Counted from the first letter of the stretch, positions 41,098-55,280 are shown. The stretch is 64,000 nt of DNA from Blastocystis hominis (GCF_000151665.1 NW_013171830.1:1-64000); one strand, 5' to 3'. Program-made: numbers and translations. Notes: a model not told the origin generated them from the sequence alone.

Positions 41098-44000
41098 CAA
41101 ATTATATACTCGTTCCCCTTCGCGAAGAGCAGCAAACTCGTTACTCTGTTCACTATCTGCGTCGTGGGTGTTTCCTGCAGCTGTGCACTCAGCTCCTGCA
41201 ACCCCTGGAACATTCCAGGCGCCTTCCGCATCGCTTCCTCCACGTCCAGCGGATTCTCGACCTTTCCGGCCAGTTGCACGCAGCTCTACGCCGCTAATCC
41301 TCGATCCACTCGCCTACTCGCAGCGTCTGTCGCTCCACCTCGTTCAGATTATCCGCCCACAACTCCACGAGCGTGTGCGCCGGGATTCGAGCGCGCGCCA
41401 CGTCGTTCTTTCCCATCAGCAAAGCGATCTCCTCCTCCAAATAGCGGAGACAATCATCGGCGCGTCCGCAGCTCAGCAGAATCGAAGCGCATTCGTCGAG
41501 TCCTTGCAGCAAGTCCTCCGTTTCCACGCCTTCTTCTTCGCGACGCTGCACCGCTGCGCACGCGTAGAGCGCCGCTTTCTCGAAGTCTCCCGAGTACATC
41601 AAGCACTTCGCGTGCTGCATCAGAATCAACGACGAGGTGAGCGGATCGCCGCCGAGCTGCAGGCTTTCCGCGGCCTCGTAGAAATTGTTGGCCTCCGCGA
41701 AATACTCCAACGACAGCAGAATCTTTGAATTAAACGGAGTCCATGGACGCTACGTCGGCCACTTCGAGATCCATGCGAGCCAGCGTGGGGTGCGAGCTGC
41801 CCAGCACTTCCTTGCAGAGCGACAAGGCGCGGTTGACGTACTCCATGCCGAGCTCGGCGTCCTGCGGCAGCGCGAGCATTCCAACCGAGAAAATGATCCA
41901 GGGAAGATAGAAGGAGGTCGAGGCGCAGTAGAAGCTGAGAATGTCGTTGATGTTGGAGATCACGCCGAGCGGATCCTGCCCTGCGTAGAACTGAACGCCC
42001 AGGGCGCGGAGATAGAGCGGATCGTAGGGATGCATGATGGCCACGAGCGAGTTCGCGAAGGCGACGGAGGCCTGGAACTCGCGGCGACGCTGCGCGAGAA
42101 CGGCTTGCTGGAAGTAGGCAGAGGCCAGCAACGGGGACTTGCTGCTCTCGAGAAGAACGGTCGCGTATTGCAGCGACTCCTCGATCTGCTGCTGCACACT
42201 CGCTTGGCGGCTGGAGAGCTTGAGCGCGCTAGAGAGTTAGAGAGAGAGACAGAAGAGGAGCGCGTACCATTGGTTGAGGATGAGCGAGGGATCGGTGAAG
42301 CTGTTGGGAGGAAGCAGGAGCTTCACTTTGAAGGGAATGCCGTCGATGTGTTGATCGGTGAAGGGATGCGTCTCCGTGAAGAGTAGCTCGTTGCCCGCGC
42401 AGTTCAGCTTGAGCCCGCACTGGTATTGGATCGCGCTGAGCAATTCCCAGGGATTGCAGCCGTAGGGAACCAGCTCGGGCACGGAGGGGAACTTGCTGTA
42501 GACGGAGGGGAGCAGCGCCTAGCATTGAGGGAGCGAAACGAATCCACGTTCACCCAGTAGTTTTCGGACTGTGCGTCACACGTCATAATGTGGTTCAGTA
42601 GCGTGATCGTGCCCTTCTCGATGAAGTACTTCATCGACTCTACGGATTACCGCGGCTTTCGATGCGCACCGAAGTGCTGCGCGAAGGCGGAAGGACTCGA
42701 CTGCGACTCCGCGAGCGTGACGTCGGCCTGCGGCTTCTCCTGGTAGATCAGACAGCGCAGATGCTTCCAGAAGATGTTCTTGATGGTTCGCGCGAGCATA
42801 TCCACGTAGAGAAGCTGCCGGAGCCATTCCTGCGTCGCGCAGTTGTACATCAATCCGAGATGCCGCATGCTGACGCCGCGGCCATGCAGGAAGATGGAGA
42901 GCTCCGCGGAGCAACAAGGCGGGTCTTCTAACTGCTCCAATTCCTGGCAGACCGATTCGATCTGCGAGAGAAGCGCGGACTGGATCTCCGACGCCGATCG
43001 GCCCATCAATTCATCGGCGACTTCGTAGCGAATCGCGGGCTGGTAGTCGTAGAGAGGCGCGGAGAGCGGATCGGAGGGAAGGAGCTCCGTGCAGCCGATC
43101 ATGTAGTTGCGGTGATCATCGCCGCGCCAGACGGAGTATTGCGCAGCCTCGTTGAGCTGAGGAAGACGCGAAGTGACTTGAGGCGAGGGGTTTTCTTGGT
43201 TGTAGAGAGAGGAACTGTTCTGGATGGGCAGCGCCGATACGATGTTGAATCGGAAGCCGGCGATGTCCAGCAGGGCGGTGGAGGGAACGCACAATCGGTC
43301 GGCCTTCTCTCCGAGATGCGCCAGAATGAATCGAAGCTGATTCAGTTCCTTGTCGGCGGATTTGAACGATCTAGAGGAAGGAGAGAGCAGCAGAGATACC
43401 TTGAATCCACGTCTTCCTCGCTGTTCATCTGCATGTAGTTGTCGATATCCTTCATCGAGCCGAACGTCTTTGTTTGACACAGCGAACCGAACGTACGTGC
43501 ATCGGGATGATGAACAGCGACCCATTATCCGAATAGAAGCACGAATCTTTGTCGTAGAACCCATCGCGAAGCGCAGACCGCAGATTCTCCGGACAGAGGA
43601 ATCGCTGGAAGATCTTATCGCGCATCTCGTCCACCTCTTTTATCATTTTGCTGCAGTAATCGCTCGTTAAGTCCAGCAGCGATCCCGAGTCCATGCTGCT
43701 ATCGCTCGTCACCGCATCGCACAGTTTCTGCCATCGTTCGTTCCAGCTAAACGACGACTGGCCCACTCCGGAAAGTCTCCTCGAGCTCAGCATTGCCTCG
43801 TTGGCGGAAGGCTGGCTGCTCGCGGTGGGTTCAGGCGGAGGCGACGGGAGAGTTCCCTTCAGCGTGGCTTCTTGCGGAATGGGTGGCGGCTGCTTCGGCG
43901 CCGGCTCGCTGGATTGCGCGTAGTCGACTAACGCGTTCCACCAGGCGACGAACGAGGCGAACGGAATGCGCTCCTTCTCGTTCTGGATCTCCTTCGCGAT

Positions 44001-46222
44001 TCTGCGAGTTAGAAGAGAACGCTATCGCTACGTCGTGACAGTTCGCATGGTGACGGAGCCATCGCAGACGCGGCGAAGCAGATTGCTCAGCTCGATGGTA
44101 CTCATATCCTCCTTTCCATTGCTCACATCGTAGAACACGCTGTTCACTCCGGAAGAAACAAACTCCTGCTTCGGTTGGTACTCTACCTCTCATCCAAGCG
44201 ACCCACACAAACGAGACGGAGCGAACGAATAGCCCACCTTGCCTAGCGATTCTCTCTGCTGCTGCTCTTCGTCCTGCTTCTTCTGCTCTTGCTCGCGGTT
44301 GATTTCCTCCACCATGCTGTCGATGTCCAGGTCTTCGATCGAGTCGAAATCCACGTCATCGATCGCGCCTGCTCCCTGAAACGGCTTCTTCGGAGCTGAA
44401 GGCGGCGCTGCTTTCGGAGCTGAAGCCGGAGCTGAAGGCGGAGCCGGAGCTGGAGGCGGTGTGGTGGTGGGGATCGGCGGAATGGTCTTGTCGGCAGGCA
44501 CACACGCGATATCGATCGTTTTCACATTGACGATGTCTGTGTTGGTGCTGATCGAGGTGTGCTCGATCATGGTGGGCTGGGAAGAAAGAGTGGACGGGAG
44601 ATCCATCGATTTGAGCTCCTCTTCCATGTCGTCCAGATCGATATCGAACTCGTCCATCATCATCGCGAAGCTATCTCGCAGCGGCGCGTCGTTCTGCGCC
44701 ATTTCGATTTTGGCGTTCGCTGCGTCGGACGATTCTTGGATCACTTCGCTGGGCCGCTTGTCCTCCGTGAATTCCGCCTCTTCTTGGATCGTAGGGATCG
44801 CAACTTCGAGCATCTGCACGGGTTTCACGTGTCCATGCGGAGCCGCACTTGCTGCATTCGCCTTCGTTTCGGCGGGGTAGTGCGAACTCTCGTGCTTGGA
44901 GGCGAGGTCGCGGACATTGATGCCTCCGAGCGACTGGCGACGCGGCATCGCGGGCTTGGCAGGAACCTCCTCTTCTTCCTCGTCTTCGATCGGATTGTTC
45001 TTCAGCTTCTCCATCAGCATCGAAATCGACTTCGACACCATCGGTCTCTGATAGGTCGGAGTGTTCTGATTTGACTTCGCAGCCTCTTTGGGCGCAGACC
45101 TGGGAGCTTCCCTAGGCGCTGGTTTAGATGGTTCTCTGGGCGCAGCCTTGGGAGCTTCTCTGGGAGCTTCTCTGGGAGCTTCTCTGGGAGCTTCTCTGGG
45201 AGCTTCTCTGGGAGCTTTCGAAGGAGCTTTGGGCGCTGGTTTCGAGGGCTCTTTGGGCGCAGGCTTCGAATACTCTCGGGGAGCTGGCCTGGAAGGCTCT
45301 TTGGGCGCAGGCTGGGCGGGCTCTCTGCGAGCTTCTTGCGCTGCCGGCTTCTTGAGAGAGTTGTAGCCGCTGCGTGTGGGAGCGGGCGGAGCGGTCTGGG
45401 GAGCCGCCTTCTTCTCGAAGATCGCCCGCAACGAATCCATTTTGCCGTGGCCAGGAGCGGTTCCAGAACGCTTGGGAGGAGCCGAATGAATGGGCGGAGC
45501 TTGCTGCGTTGGGGGCGAACTCGGAGGCTCCGGCTTTGCTTTGGAGACTGTGGCACGCGCAGAAGTGGAAGACGTGGAGGAGGACGTCACGGGAGCAGAG
45601 CTGGAGACGGGGGCAGAACGAGGCTGCGATGGAGTCGACTTAGAAACAGACGACGGAGATGGAGTCGGCTTTGAAACAGAAGACGAAGATGGAGAAGTTT
45701 TTGAAACAGTGGATTTAACTGAAGTCGTCTTGGGCGAAGTGCTCGCAAGGGAGCTAAACTGGGGCTTCGATGACTTGGTGGACGGAGAAACTTCTTTCGG
45801 TTGTTCTCGCTTAGGGGCCGGAGAAGAAGTCTACATCGAACAACAAAACGAAGGATACTGATCGTCCTTTCACTGCAGATTCAAACGAGTCGATCAACTA
45901 CCGTCAAGCCATAATAATAAAGGTACGTTGCCATCTTCAGACTTGACTACCACAGGATCGGATCCATTACACTCAATCGTTAGAACAAACTCGTTGGAGT
46001 CGGGAGAAACACTCTTTTGGGCACTTTTACAATTTGTCAGTGACACTACCTACCGGTTACGTTAATAAAAGAAATAGAAACTCGAGACGCCTTTACACAT
46101 TTAGGAGGACTATTTGGTCTGTAATAAATGTGGATACTACGCTCATCTATTCGCATCCAACAATTTCGCCATGTTGTTGAGTACTGAGTTACTCTTTGCA
46201 AGTGTACAAATCCTTCAATCAT
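41098..46222 (-). CDS. Giant PH - Pro/Ala-rich - CLU/eIF3-p135-like - TPR protein, stop made by polyadenylation
   Basis: 1579 residues from thirteen exons (introns 26-47 nt; length 3 x 1579 + 2, ending in TG). Residues ~1-110 form a PH domain (MIEGFVHLQRVTQYSTTWRN ... PLLLWLD). Then comes a ~450-residue low-complexity region rich in Pro, Ala, Lys, Arg and Ser with a REAP repeat. An EF-hand-like stretch (GVNSVFYDVSNGKEDMSTIE) follows. The central part resembles the CLU domain (LCVPSTALLDIAGFRFNIVS, AIRYE like the family's RPE) and the eIF3-p135 block (GRGVSMRHLGLMYN, LRQLLYVDMLARTIKN). The C-terminal ~400 residues are TPR-like. CLU proteins (CLUH) bind mRNAs for mitochondrial proteins. The CLU match is partial, so the role is an inference. 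No in-frame encoded stop occurs until about 40620. Confidence 0.75.
45140..45215 (-). repeat. 12-nt tandem repeat encoding Arg-Glu-Ala-Pro
   Basis: Five or more near-identical copies of GAAGCTCCCAGA-type units in the low-complexity region of the PH-CLU gene. Confidence 0.85.
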
Positions 46223-46310
46223 GACAGTATACAAATATTATAAATCTAAGAGTAACGTTTTTTGGCAGAAATCGAAGCAAAATTGGTCATCCTCTATCTC
46301 CGTTTCAAAG
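46223..46310. promoter_or_regulatory. 88-nt shared upstream region of two divergent genes
   Basis: Lies between the ATG of the PH-CLU gene (minus) and the chosen ATG of the zinc-finger gene (plus). It must hold both promoters if the starts are right. No TATA-like element stands out. Confidence 0.5.
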
Positions 46311-47647
46311 ATGAGCATGATTCAAGGTTTTGAATCACAGCTTATACCAAATGAAGTGGGGAGCGATATATCAGGACCAGCACGAGCGGACTTGCCCGAT
46401 CTTCGTAGTTACACTCTTTTTATATGATGGAATAGCTCTAGACCAGAACTTTCCTGCATCTAGTAGCATCGGGTACGTAAATCTGCCCGTTACTTCGGAC
46501 ATGCCTTTGAGCAGTAATCTCTGTTATTCAATGTGAAACATAGACCGCAACTTTTACTCTACTGTGTCGTTACCTCAAAACATCGTTGGCTCCATCGATG
46601 TGTTTTTTATGTTTTTGTTGGACTGTAGCAACCACAAGAAACTCTATCTCCTGTGTATGTTCATAATTCAGACCACATTTTGGACAAGAACAGCGTTCCT
46701 TTGCAACAACCCTATCCATCCAGTGTCTCTGTGGGAGGGATTTTGACAGCCACAACAAATGTGTCCCACGCAGTTGATAGTGGAATGCCAATTCCCGATG
46801 TCTCCTCCATCCAGCTCAACCCCGTGGAGAAGCCGGCTTCTCTCAAGGGAAGCAAGCTCTCGTTTACAAACCGTTCCTTCGAGAGTCTGACCTACTCCGA
46901 GATCCCTCTGCTTCTCAAAGAACTCTCGGAGCTTCGCAAGTCTCATTTCCACTCGGAAGTCGTTCTAGTTCCACGTGTTTCCTCTAGAAAGGGACGCTGC
47001 TCAACGACTCCGCGTCCCAGGAAGATTTGGTAAGCCTCACGATCTCGCAGATTCCGTCGCTTCTGGAGGAATACAAGACGCTGGTGGTTTCGATGAAGAA
47101 GTCGTTCGTTTGTCCGACGTGCAGCAAGGCGTTTAGTTCGCGATACTCGCTCAATCTTCACATGAACACGCACTCGGACTCGAAGCCTTTTGAATGCCCG
47201 CACGCGAATTGTAGGAAGTGTTTTCGAACGAAATCGGCGCTGAATACACACATTAATCTCGCGCATACCATGATTAAAGACAACATTTGCACCATTTGCG
47301 GAAAGGCGTTCGCGAAGCCATGGCTTTTGCGACAGCATATGACGAGGCATGGCGTGAATCATCGCTATGTCTGTTCGAAATGCTCGAAGTCGTTCGCTTA
47401 TCCCTATCTTGTAGATGATTTGATGTGTTGTGAGGTGTAGCTGAAAGAACACGAAATTACAAGGCACGAGGGAATTAAGCCGTATATGTGCTCGTTCGAA
47501 GGTTGCGGGAAGCAGTTTAACTCGAAGAATACTCTTCATCTCCATGAACTGGCGCATTCTAGGCCGTTTATGTGTTCAATTTGTCTAAAGCAGTTTGGTT
47601 ATGCCTGTGACTTAAAGAGGCATCAAAAAAAAGCCCATTCCATGTAG
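46311..47647 (+). CDS. C2H2 zinc-finger protein, six fingers
   Basis: 384 residues. The first ~210 are unrecognised, then come six consecutive classical C2H2 fingers: FVCPTCSKAFSSRYSL..., FECPHANCRKCF..., ICTICGKAFAKPW..., YVCSKCSKSFAYPY..., YMCSFEGCGKQF..., FMCSICLKQFGYACDL. Linkers between fingers are mostly short. It ends KKAHSM plus TAG. Introns of 31, 42, 21, 29, 29 and 30 nt give exons summing to 3 x 385 nt; the 42/21 pair is less certain. Start MSMIQGFESQ at 46311; an in-frame ATG at 46221 would overlap the opposing gene's start. Probably a DNA- or 5S-RNA-binding factor, but six fingers do not identify TFIIIA. Confidence 0.8.
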
Positions 47648-47654
47648 CATATTT

Positions 47655-47669
47655 AACAAACTGTTTACT
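47655..47669. terminator. Overlapping 3'-end motifs of two convergent genes
   Basis: AGTTTGTT read on the minus strand (47655-47662, for the small membrane protein) overlaps TGTTTACT on the plus strand (47662-47669, for the zinc-finger gene) by one base. The two transcripts would overlap by a few bases. Confidence 0.6.
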
Positions 47670-47685
47670 ATACAAATTCGTTACG

Positions 47686-48132
47686 TTAAGACATGAAATT
47701 ATCGAATTCAACCAGTTGCGGAGCAATATCGTTGCCATTTTCCGGATTGCTGCCATTCTTTAAAAGACTCCTGTGGGAATGAACCTCTTCTTCGTCTGAA
47801 AAGTCGTATGCATGTGATGAACGAATAGTAAAGTCGTGCTTGTTTTCGTTGGTTTCTGACTCATTTTCGAATTGAGTCAAGTGCAGAAGGTTCTACTGTG
47901 ACACTGAATCCACACCACATACCGAAGCCGAATTTGTACCAAAAACTCCGTCATCACCTTCTTGCTGTGTCTCGTCATCCAACTATGAATAAAAGAGAGC
48001 GCGAACACCCACTGATATCTCCTTATCCTTGAGGCTTTTGTATGGGTCGCTTGTATCCCAAATCAATTTACAGAACCTCCAGATCAGATATCCAGCTACA
48101 GCCCCATATAAGAATGGCAATATTTTAACCAT
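47686..48132 (-). CDS. Small single-pass membrane protein with acidic tail
   Basis: 128 residues from three exons (two 30-nt introns; sum 3 x 129 nt). It starts MVKILPFLYGAVAGYLIWRF, a membrane anchor right at the N-terminus. A soluble, polar, Asp/Glu/Asn-rich tail follows (DDETQQEGDDGVFGTNS, AYDFSDEEEVHSH) and ends VEFDNFMS. Family not recognised. The topology suggests a tail facing the cytosol from an ER, Golgi or outer-organelle membrane. Confidence 0.6.
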
Positions 48133-48213
48133 TTCAATTGGTTATCAGTTTTCTAAATTAAGCACGTTTGTTAGGAATTAAAAGTTTTGTTTTTGATTAC
48201 ACTAAGTGGGTTT

Positions 48214-49675
48214 ATGGATTCAGGAGAGAATATCAGAATCAATGTTCGTTCGATAGAAGATAGAAACGAGAGTTTTGAACTAGATCGAAGTGATAATATT
48301 CTTAAGCTCCGTCAACTCGCTAGTGAACGTTTTCGTGAGGCTTGTATCTTACTTATTATATTTAGAGATCGAAATCAACTCCATTGTACTTCTTTTTCGT
48401 GGAAGACAATTAGTGGATAATCAAACTATTTCAAACTGTAATATTACAAACGGAGATACTGTTTTATTAGTAAAGAGAGAGCACGTTGAGCGACGTTTGA
48501 TTTTGAATAGTTCCGTGATCGATAGCGGCTGGAAATCAGCAACCTCGGCAGGCAGCTGGAAATCAGCAACCTCGACAGGCAGCTGGAAATCAGCAACCTC
48601 ATCAACCAAACCAAAGAGCATTCACCGTTCAGTCGGCTCTTCAGACACTGTATTTATTTTTTTCTGTGCTTTGGATTAACTTTTAGAGAGCGGGAATTTC
48701 AGCGATATCAAGAAATATACAGAGATACCATTTTGATGCTGCAAACACCTAATCAGACCCCCGACACGCAATTATCTCGTCAATATTCTCAACAATTCCA
48801 GAGCATCATTCCCTATCTTACAGGGAGCCTGGAGAGCCTATCTGTTGTGCGCGAAGCTTTGGAGCATCGATTAAATGTACATGTGTTTGTCCTCTTCTTT
48901 CATTTCTAGTCGTCGAATGAAGAAGACGCTCTTTCTCCCGACCTAGTATCTCTACTCCATGCGTCTCATCTAGATAAACCAGCTGTCTCGCTTCTTTTCT
49001 TCTCGCGCTCTAATGAGTCACCGCTTACTCCAATTCGCTCGTGTTTTTTACTTTTATCTCCCCACTGCCACTCTTGCCGCTCCCTCTTCTACTACTGCTA
49101 CGACTACTACTGTGTCTTCCTCCGAAGAAAATGCCGCACACCCCACTCCGGCCCCTTTTCTTTCTTTTTCTCAAGGAGACGATGCAGTGAGAAGAGAGAA
49201 CGAGAGCGAGGGCGAAGGGAGCCATGCGAATGGGCACGGGGCGGAGGACGAAGCGGTCTCCACCAATGTCGATATCGTGATTCGGTTGTCCATGCCGCAG
49301 GACAGCCGGGGCAATCCGAACCACGGGACGACCGAAGAGCTCGTGCCGTTATTGGTCTCGCAGATACAGCAGTTACTGAACAATGCCGGAAATGCCCAGA
49401 CCGTAGTTGATCATACCGGAAATGCCCGGGCTGCCGATGAGAATTCTCAGTCTTCATCCAATTTGGGCAATTCCCAATCCACATCCAATTTGGGCAATTC
49501 CCAGTCCACATCCAATTTGGGCAATTCCCAATCCACATCCAATTTGGGCAATTCCCAAACTCCACCATCCCCGCCAGCCTCAACGTCAACAAGTCCGAAG
49601 CCTGGGGGCGTGAAGCGATCCTCCTCCACCCAATCATCGGATAGTCAGTCTACCCACTCAAAACGTACCCACTAT
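48214..49675 (+). CDS. Ubiquitin-like-domain protein with Ser/Asn repeats, stop made by polyadenylation
   Basis: The N-terminal ~80 residues form a ubiquitin-like domain: SFELDRSDNILKLRQLASER, then INSIVLLFRGRQLVDNQTIS, NCNITNGDTVLLVKRE. The rest is low complexity with two tandem repeats and a short conserved-looking segment NVDIVIRLSMPQDSRG. Overall order resembles BAG6/ubiquilin-type shuttle proteins, but no UBA or STI1 domain is visible. Introns: 31, about 62, 33, 28 and 35 nt (the second is uncertain). With the 35-nt intron 49610-49644 the spliced length is 3 x 424 + 1. The final base T at 49675 would become TAA after poly(A) addition, 3 nt before TGTTTTCG. Without that intron the frame runs on to 49868 inside the opposing CDC48 gene. 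Confidence 0.75.
48530..48601 (+). repeat. 24-nt tandem repeat encoding GSWKSATS
   Basis: Three near-identical copies in frame in the UBL-domain gene. Confidence 0.9.
49441..49560 (+). repeat. 27-nt tandem repeat encoding NLGNSQSTS
   Basis: Four near-identical copies in frame in the UBL-domain gene. Confidence 0.9.
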
Positions 49676-49678
49676 CCC

Positions 49679-49686
49679 TGTTTTCG
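49679..49686 (+). terminator. Motif variant TGTTTTCG that defines the UBL-gene end
   Basis: Starts 3 nt after T49675. It abuts the opposing CDC48 motif at 49687-49694. Confidence 0.75.
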
Positions 49687-49694
49687 AACAAACA
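49687..49694 (-). terminator. 3'-end motif TGTTTGTT of CDC48
   Basis: Exact 8-mer 6 nt after the CDC48 TAA, tail to tail with the UBL-gene motif. Confidence 0.8.
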
Positions 49695-49700
49695 CTCTCC

Positions 49701-52326
<2,626 letters not shown>

Positions 52327-52564
52327 TCCTTTGCAATAATATTTTGTGATAGTTTCTTCATTAAAAATAATCCCGATTTTTGGAATGAATTATGTAACGA
52401 TTTGACAGGCATCTTTCTAGAACACATCTTTTTCAAATCACTCGTTTATCGCCGTCGTAGAACTTTGAGAGATTATTCCGCACACTTTTCATACTATTTA
52501 AAAGCCTCTCTACTTCAAAGGGTGTTGTACAGTCAGCAAAAAACTGCGCGGTGGAAGGGAGTCA

Positions 52565-52572
52565 AACAAACA
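52565..52572 (-). terminator. 3'-end motif TGTTTGTT of NDC1
   Basis: Exact 8-mer about 35 nt after the TAG at 52608-52610. Confidence 0.65.
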
Positions 52573-52607
52573 ACACAACAGTGAATAAATAACAAGTCCA
52601 AAACACT

Positions 52608-54414
52608 CTACTCGCGAAAGTGCATGAAAATACCATAATACTCCTGGGGAACCGAAAAGTGATCGAAACAAATCCTTCCATTGTTCAACACCTGATAGAA
52701 AAAGTCATCGATCACTACCTCTCACCGCTTGCCTCCAAAACTACCTGACAACAAGACCTTCACGTCCTCCTCCCCTCCAAACTGCTGCTCTGTCCTACAA
52801 TTCATCACGCGCTCCGAGTCCCACTTTCGGATGGCGTCATACAGCGACAACACGGCAAGCAGCCAAACAAACACTACATCCTCGAACAAAATATTCACAG
52901 GGTCGCATCGTGCAGCAATCAGCGTCATCGCCTTCACAGCGTACACCGTTCGTCGCAGATCTCCAAAACAAATCTGCGTGCCATCTTTCATCCATTTCTA
53001 CGTTGGTGTATCGTTTCGGGTTTTTCAACGATCGCGGAAGCTCCGCCTGGAACTTTTGATTCGCGACCTGCAGCTGCAGCGTGGTGTTCAACACGACGGG
53101 CAGCGCGGCCCAGTTCAAATGGGCGAGCGGGAGAAGCGAGGGGTCGTACACGAAGGCGCGGATCTCCGAGACATCGGCGATTTCGAGGAAATGAACGAGC
53201 GATTTCCACTGCAAGTGAGCGAAGAGCTTGGTTTTATTCGTGATCGCGGGGCGATCGAGCGTCAGAAACTGGCTTCTATCGCTTAGCTCCTCTCCGCACG
53301 CGCACGTCTCCACGCTCTGCATCACGTCCGCGTATTTCGATTGGAGAGAGTGATACACGCGCTTCCATCCGTTCATCCACTCCGATTTCTCTCTATCCGA
53401 TCAGATCGCAGGAGTGACACGACAGCACGTGGATCGATTTCGTGATCGAATGTAGCAAGTAAAAAGAGTCTTCGAGGGGATTGGAGCCCGTGTCGCTTCG
53501 GGAGCGGATCGAGATCGGCGCGGCGAGCGAAGAGGCGAGCGAGCGAAGCAGAGCGCTCATGGGGAGCGGAGAACGGGGAGGAACGTTGAGCTCGGATAGG
53601 GAAAGATCGGTGTTGAGGACGTGGTGAATGAAATGCTCTGGAATCGATTGGAGAAGGGAGTGGAAGAAGAGGAGCAAGAAGAGAGTGGGCGTGGTGAAGA
53701 AGAAGAAGAAGAAGGGAAGGAAACGGCGAGTGAAGATGAATAAACAAAGTAAGATAAGTGTGGAAAGGAGCGAAATCGACGCTGAATCGAGCACACAACG
53801 GCGAATGGAATTCTCATGGCGAGGAACAGAGAATGCGGGGGTGTAGTCAAATCTCTTTGTATCAGGCATAGACTTACAAAGGGGTTACGTCGTTTTTCCA
53901 CATGTAAATGTAATACACAAGCCGATGAACAAATACAGCGATCAACCCATTCTTCATAGTTGTGGTAATCCTAGCGCATTACAGCTAAGCAGAAATCTCA
54001 CCAAACCAACGAACAATGCTTCCAGAGGCTTTCGATCAAATAGAACATGACATACTGCAGAGGAAAGAGTGCCCAATACATAAAATGCCTCACGTGCACA
54101 TATTCCTTGCATCTATCCCACAGACTCACGCGCACGAACGGTTGTATGATAAAAATAGAATTCACGTAAGCTTGGTTTACTGTCTACAATCAATCCCAGA
54201 CGAAAGTCGCAACATTCAGTAAACTCAGCAGTACGGAGTAAAAAACACTTTTCCACAGCAACTTCCACATCGACAGATGGAAGCGGTTCAAGAAATTGGA
54301 TAGTACCAGAAATTGGACAACCAGGAGAAGCACCCATAAATAGCTCCTAACAGTTGACCGGAAGAAGCGCTTCAAGATCACTGTGCTTGCGGAGAGCTCA
54401 GAAGAACCATCCAT
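52608..54414 (-). CDS. NDC1: NDC1-like transmembrane nucleoporin
   Basis: NDC1 anchors the nuclear pore and (in fungi) the spindle pole body in the nuclear envelope. Start MDGSSELSASTVILKRF is followed by several hydrophobic segments (YLWVLLLVVQFLVLSNFL; SISLLSTLILLCLFIF). The C-terminal soluble half carries the family pattern HLNWAALPVVLNTTLQLQVANQKFQ (human LPAILNTLLILQEAVDKYF) and ICFGDLRRTVYAVKAMTLI. Introns of 30, 28 and 30 nt were placed in the C-terminal half. The 30-nt one at the end extends the protein to IFMHFRE plus TAG. The exon structure between about 53880 and 54190 is not resolved. Confidence 0.7.
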
Positions 54415-54493
54415 GATTACAACAAAAAGTGTTTGAAATGAGACTAGGGCAGACATCTCGTCCAACTGGATCGAGGGTCATAGAATCGTTGCG

Positions 54494-55270
54494 ATGAGTG
54501 GACCTATCGTCTTTTTTGATATCACCATTGGTGGAAAGCCTGGTAAGATCTTTTCGTAGTGTAAATAATGATTTTAGCTGGACGGATTGAGATGCGTTTA
54601 TACAAAGTAGGTTTGACTTGTCATTCCTTTATTTTAGGATACTCCCAAGACGTCTGAGAATTTCAGGTAGTTTGCGCAGTGAGAGGTTGACAGTAGAGCG
54701 CTTTGCACTGGAGAGAAGGGAAAGGGAAAGAGAGGAAAGCCTCTGCATTACAAGGGCTGCACCTTCCACCGTGTGATCCCTGACTTCATGATTCAGGGAG
54801 GAGATTTCACTCGTGGAAATGGAACTGGTGGTGAGTCGATTTATGGAGAGAAGTTCAACGACGAGAACTTTATCCACAAGCACAACAAGGCGGGTCTTCT
54901 TTCCATGGCGAATGCTGGAAGAAACACCAATGGCTCGCAGTTCTTTATTACAACGGTGCCTACTCCTCACCTGAATGGCAAGCACGTCGTTTTCGGTGAG
55001 GTCATCAAGGGTATGGAGGTAGTTCGCAAGATTGAGCATACTCGTACCAATGCGGCAGATAAGCCTCTGAGCCCCGTCGTGATTGCTGACTGCGGTGAGA
55101 TCAAGGCTCCTGCCGTAGTTGTGGCGAGGTGAGGTCATCTGTAGAAGGAAGCGGAGGAGAAGAAGGAGAAGAAGGAGGAGAAGGAGAAGAGCCCTCGCGC
55201 GTAGTTTTCACACGCTCCGTTCACTTTTAGGGAGAAGAGAGATCGCAGCCGCAGCCGTTCTCGCGAGTAA
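54494..55270 (+). CDS. Cyclophilin-type peptidyl-prolyl isomerase with basic/RS tail
   Basis: 206 residues after removing five introns (35, 31, 30, 30, 30 nt; sum 3 x 207 nt). The isomerase domain is canonical: [40 protein letters not shown], catalytic Arg and Phe in that block, and [21 protein letters not shown] divergent loop [18 protein letters not shown] is typical of larger eukaryotic cyclophilins. Two 30-nt introns hide the true C-terminus, a Lys/Glu-rich linker and a short RS end ([11 protein letters not shown]). That tail is typical of nuclear, splicing-associated cyclophilins. TAA at 55268 is followed by the variant TGTTGTTC. Confidence 0.9.
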
Positions 55271-55272
55271 GC

Positions 55273-55280
55273 TGTTGTTC
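55273..55280 (+). terminator. Weak 3'-end motif variant TGTTGTTC of the cyclophilin gene
   Basis: Sits 3 nt after the TA of the TAA stop, the standard spacing, but deviates from the consensus. TGTTTGCT occurs at 55333 as an alternative. Confidence 0.45.

Noticed and set aside
52866-52873. TGTTTGTT on the minus strand inside NDC1 coding sequence
   Set aside because: The frame continues with NDC1-like C-terminal sequence and the 3-nt rule gives no stop here; probably coding coincidence, though premature polyadenylation is possible.
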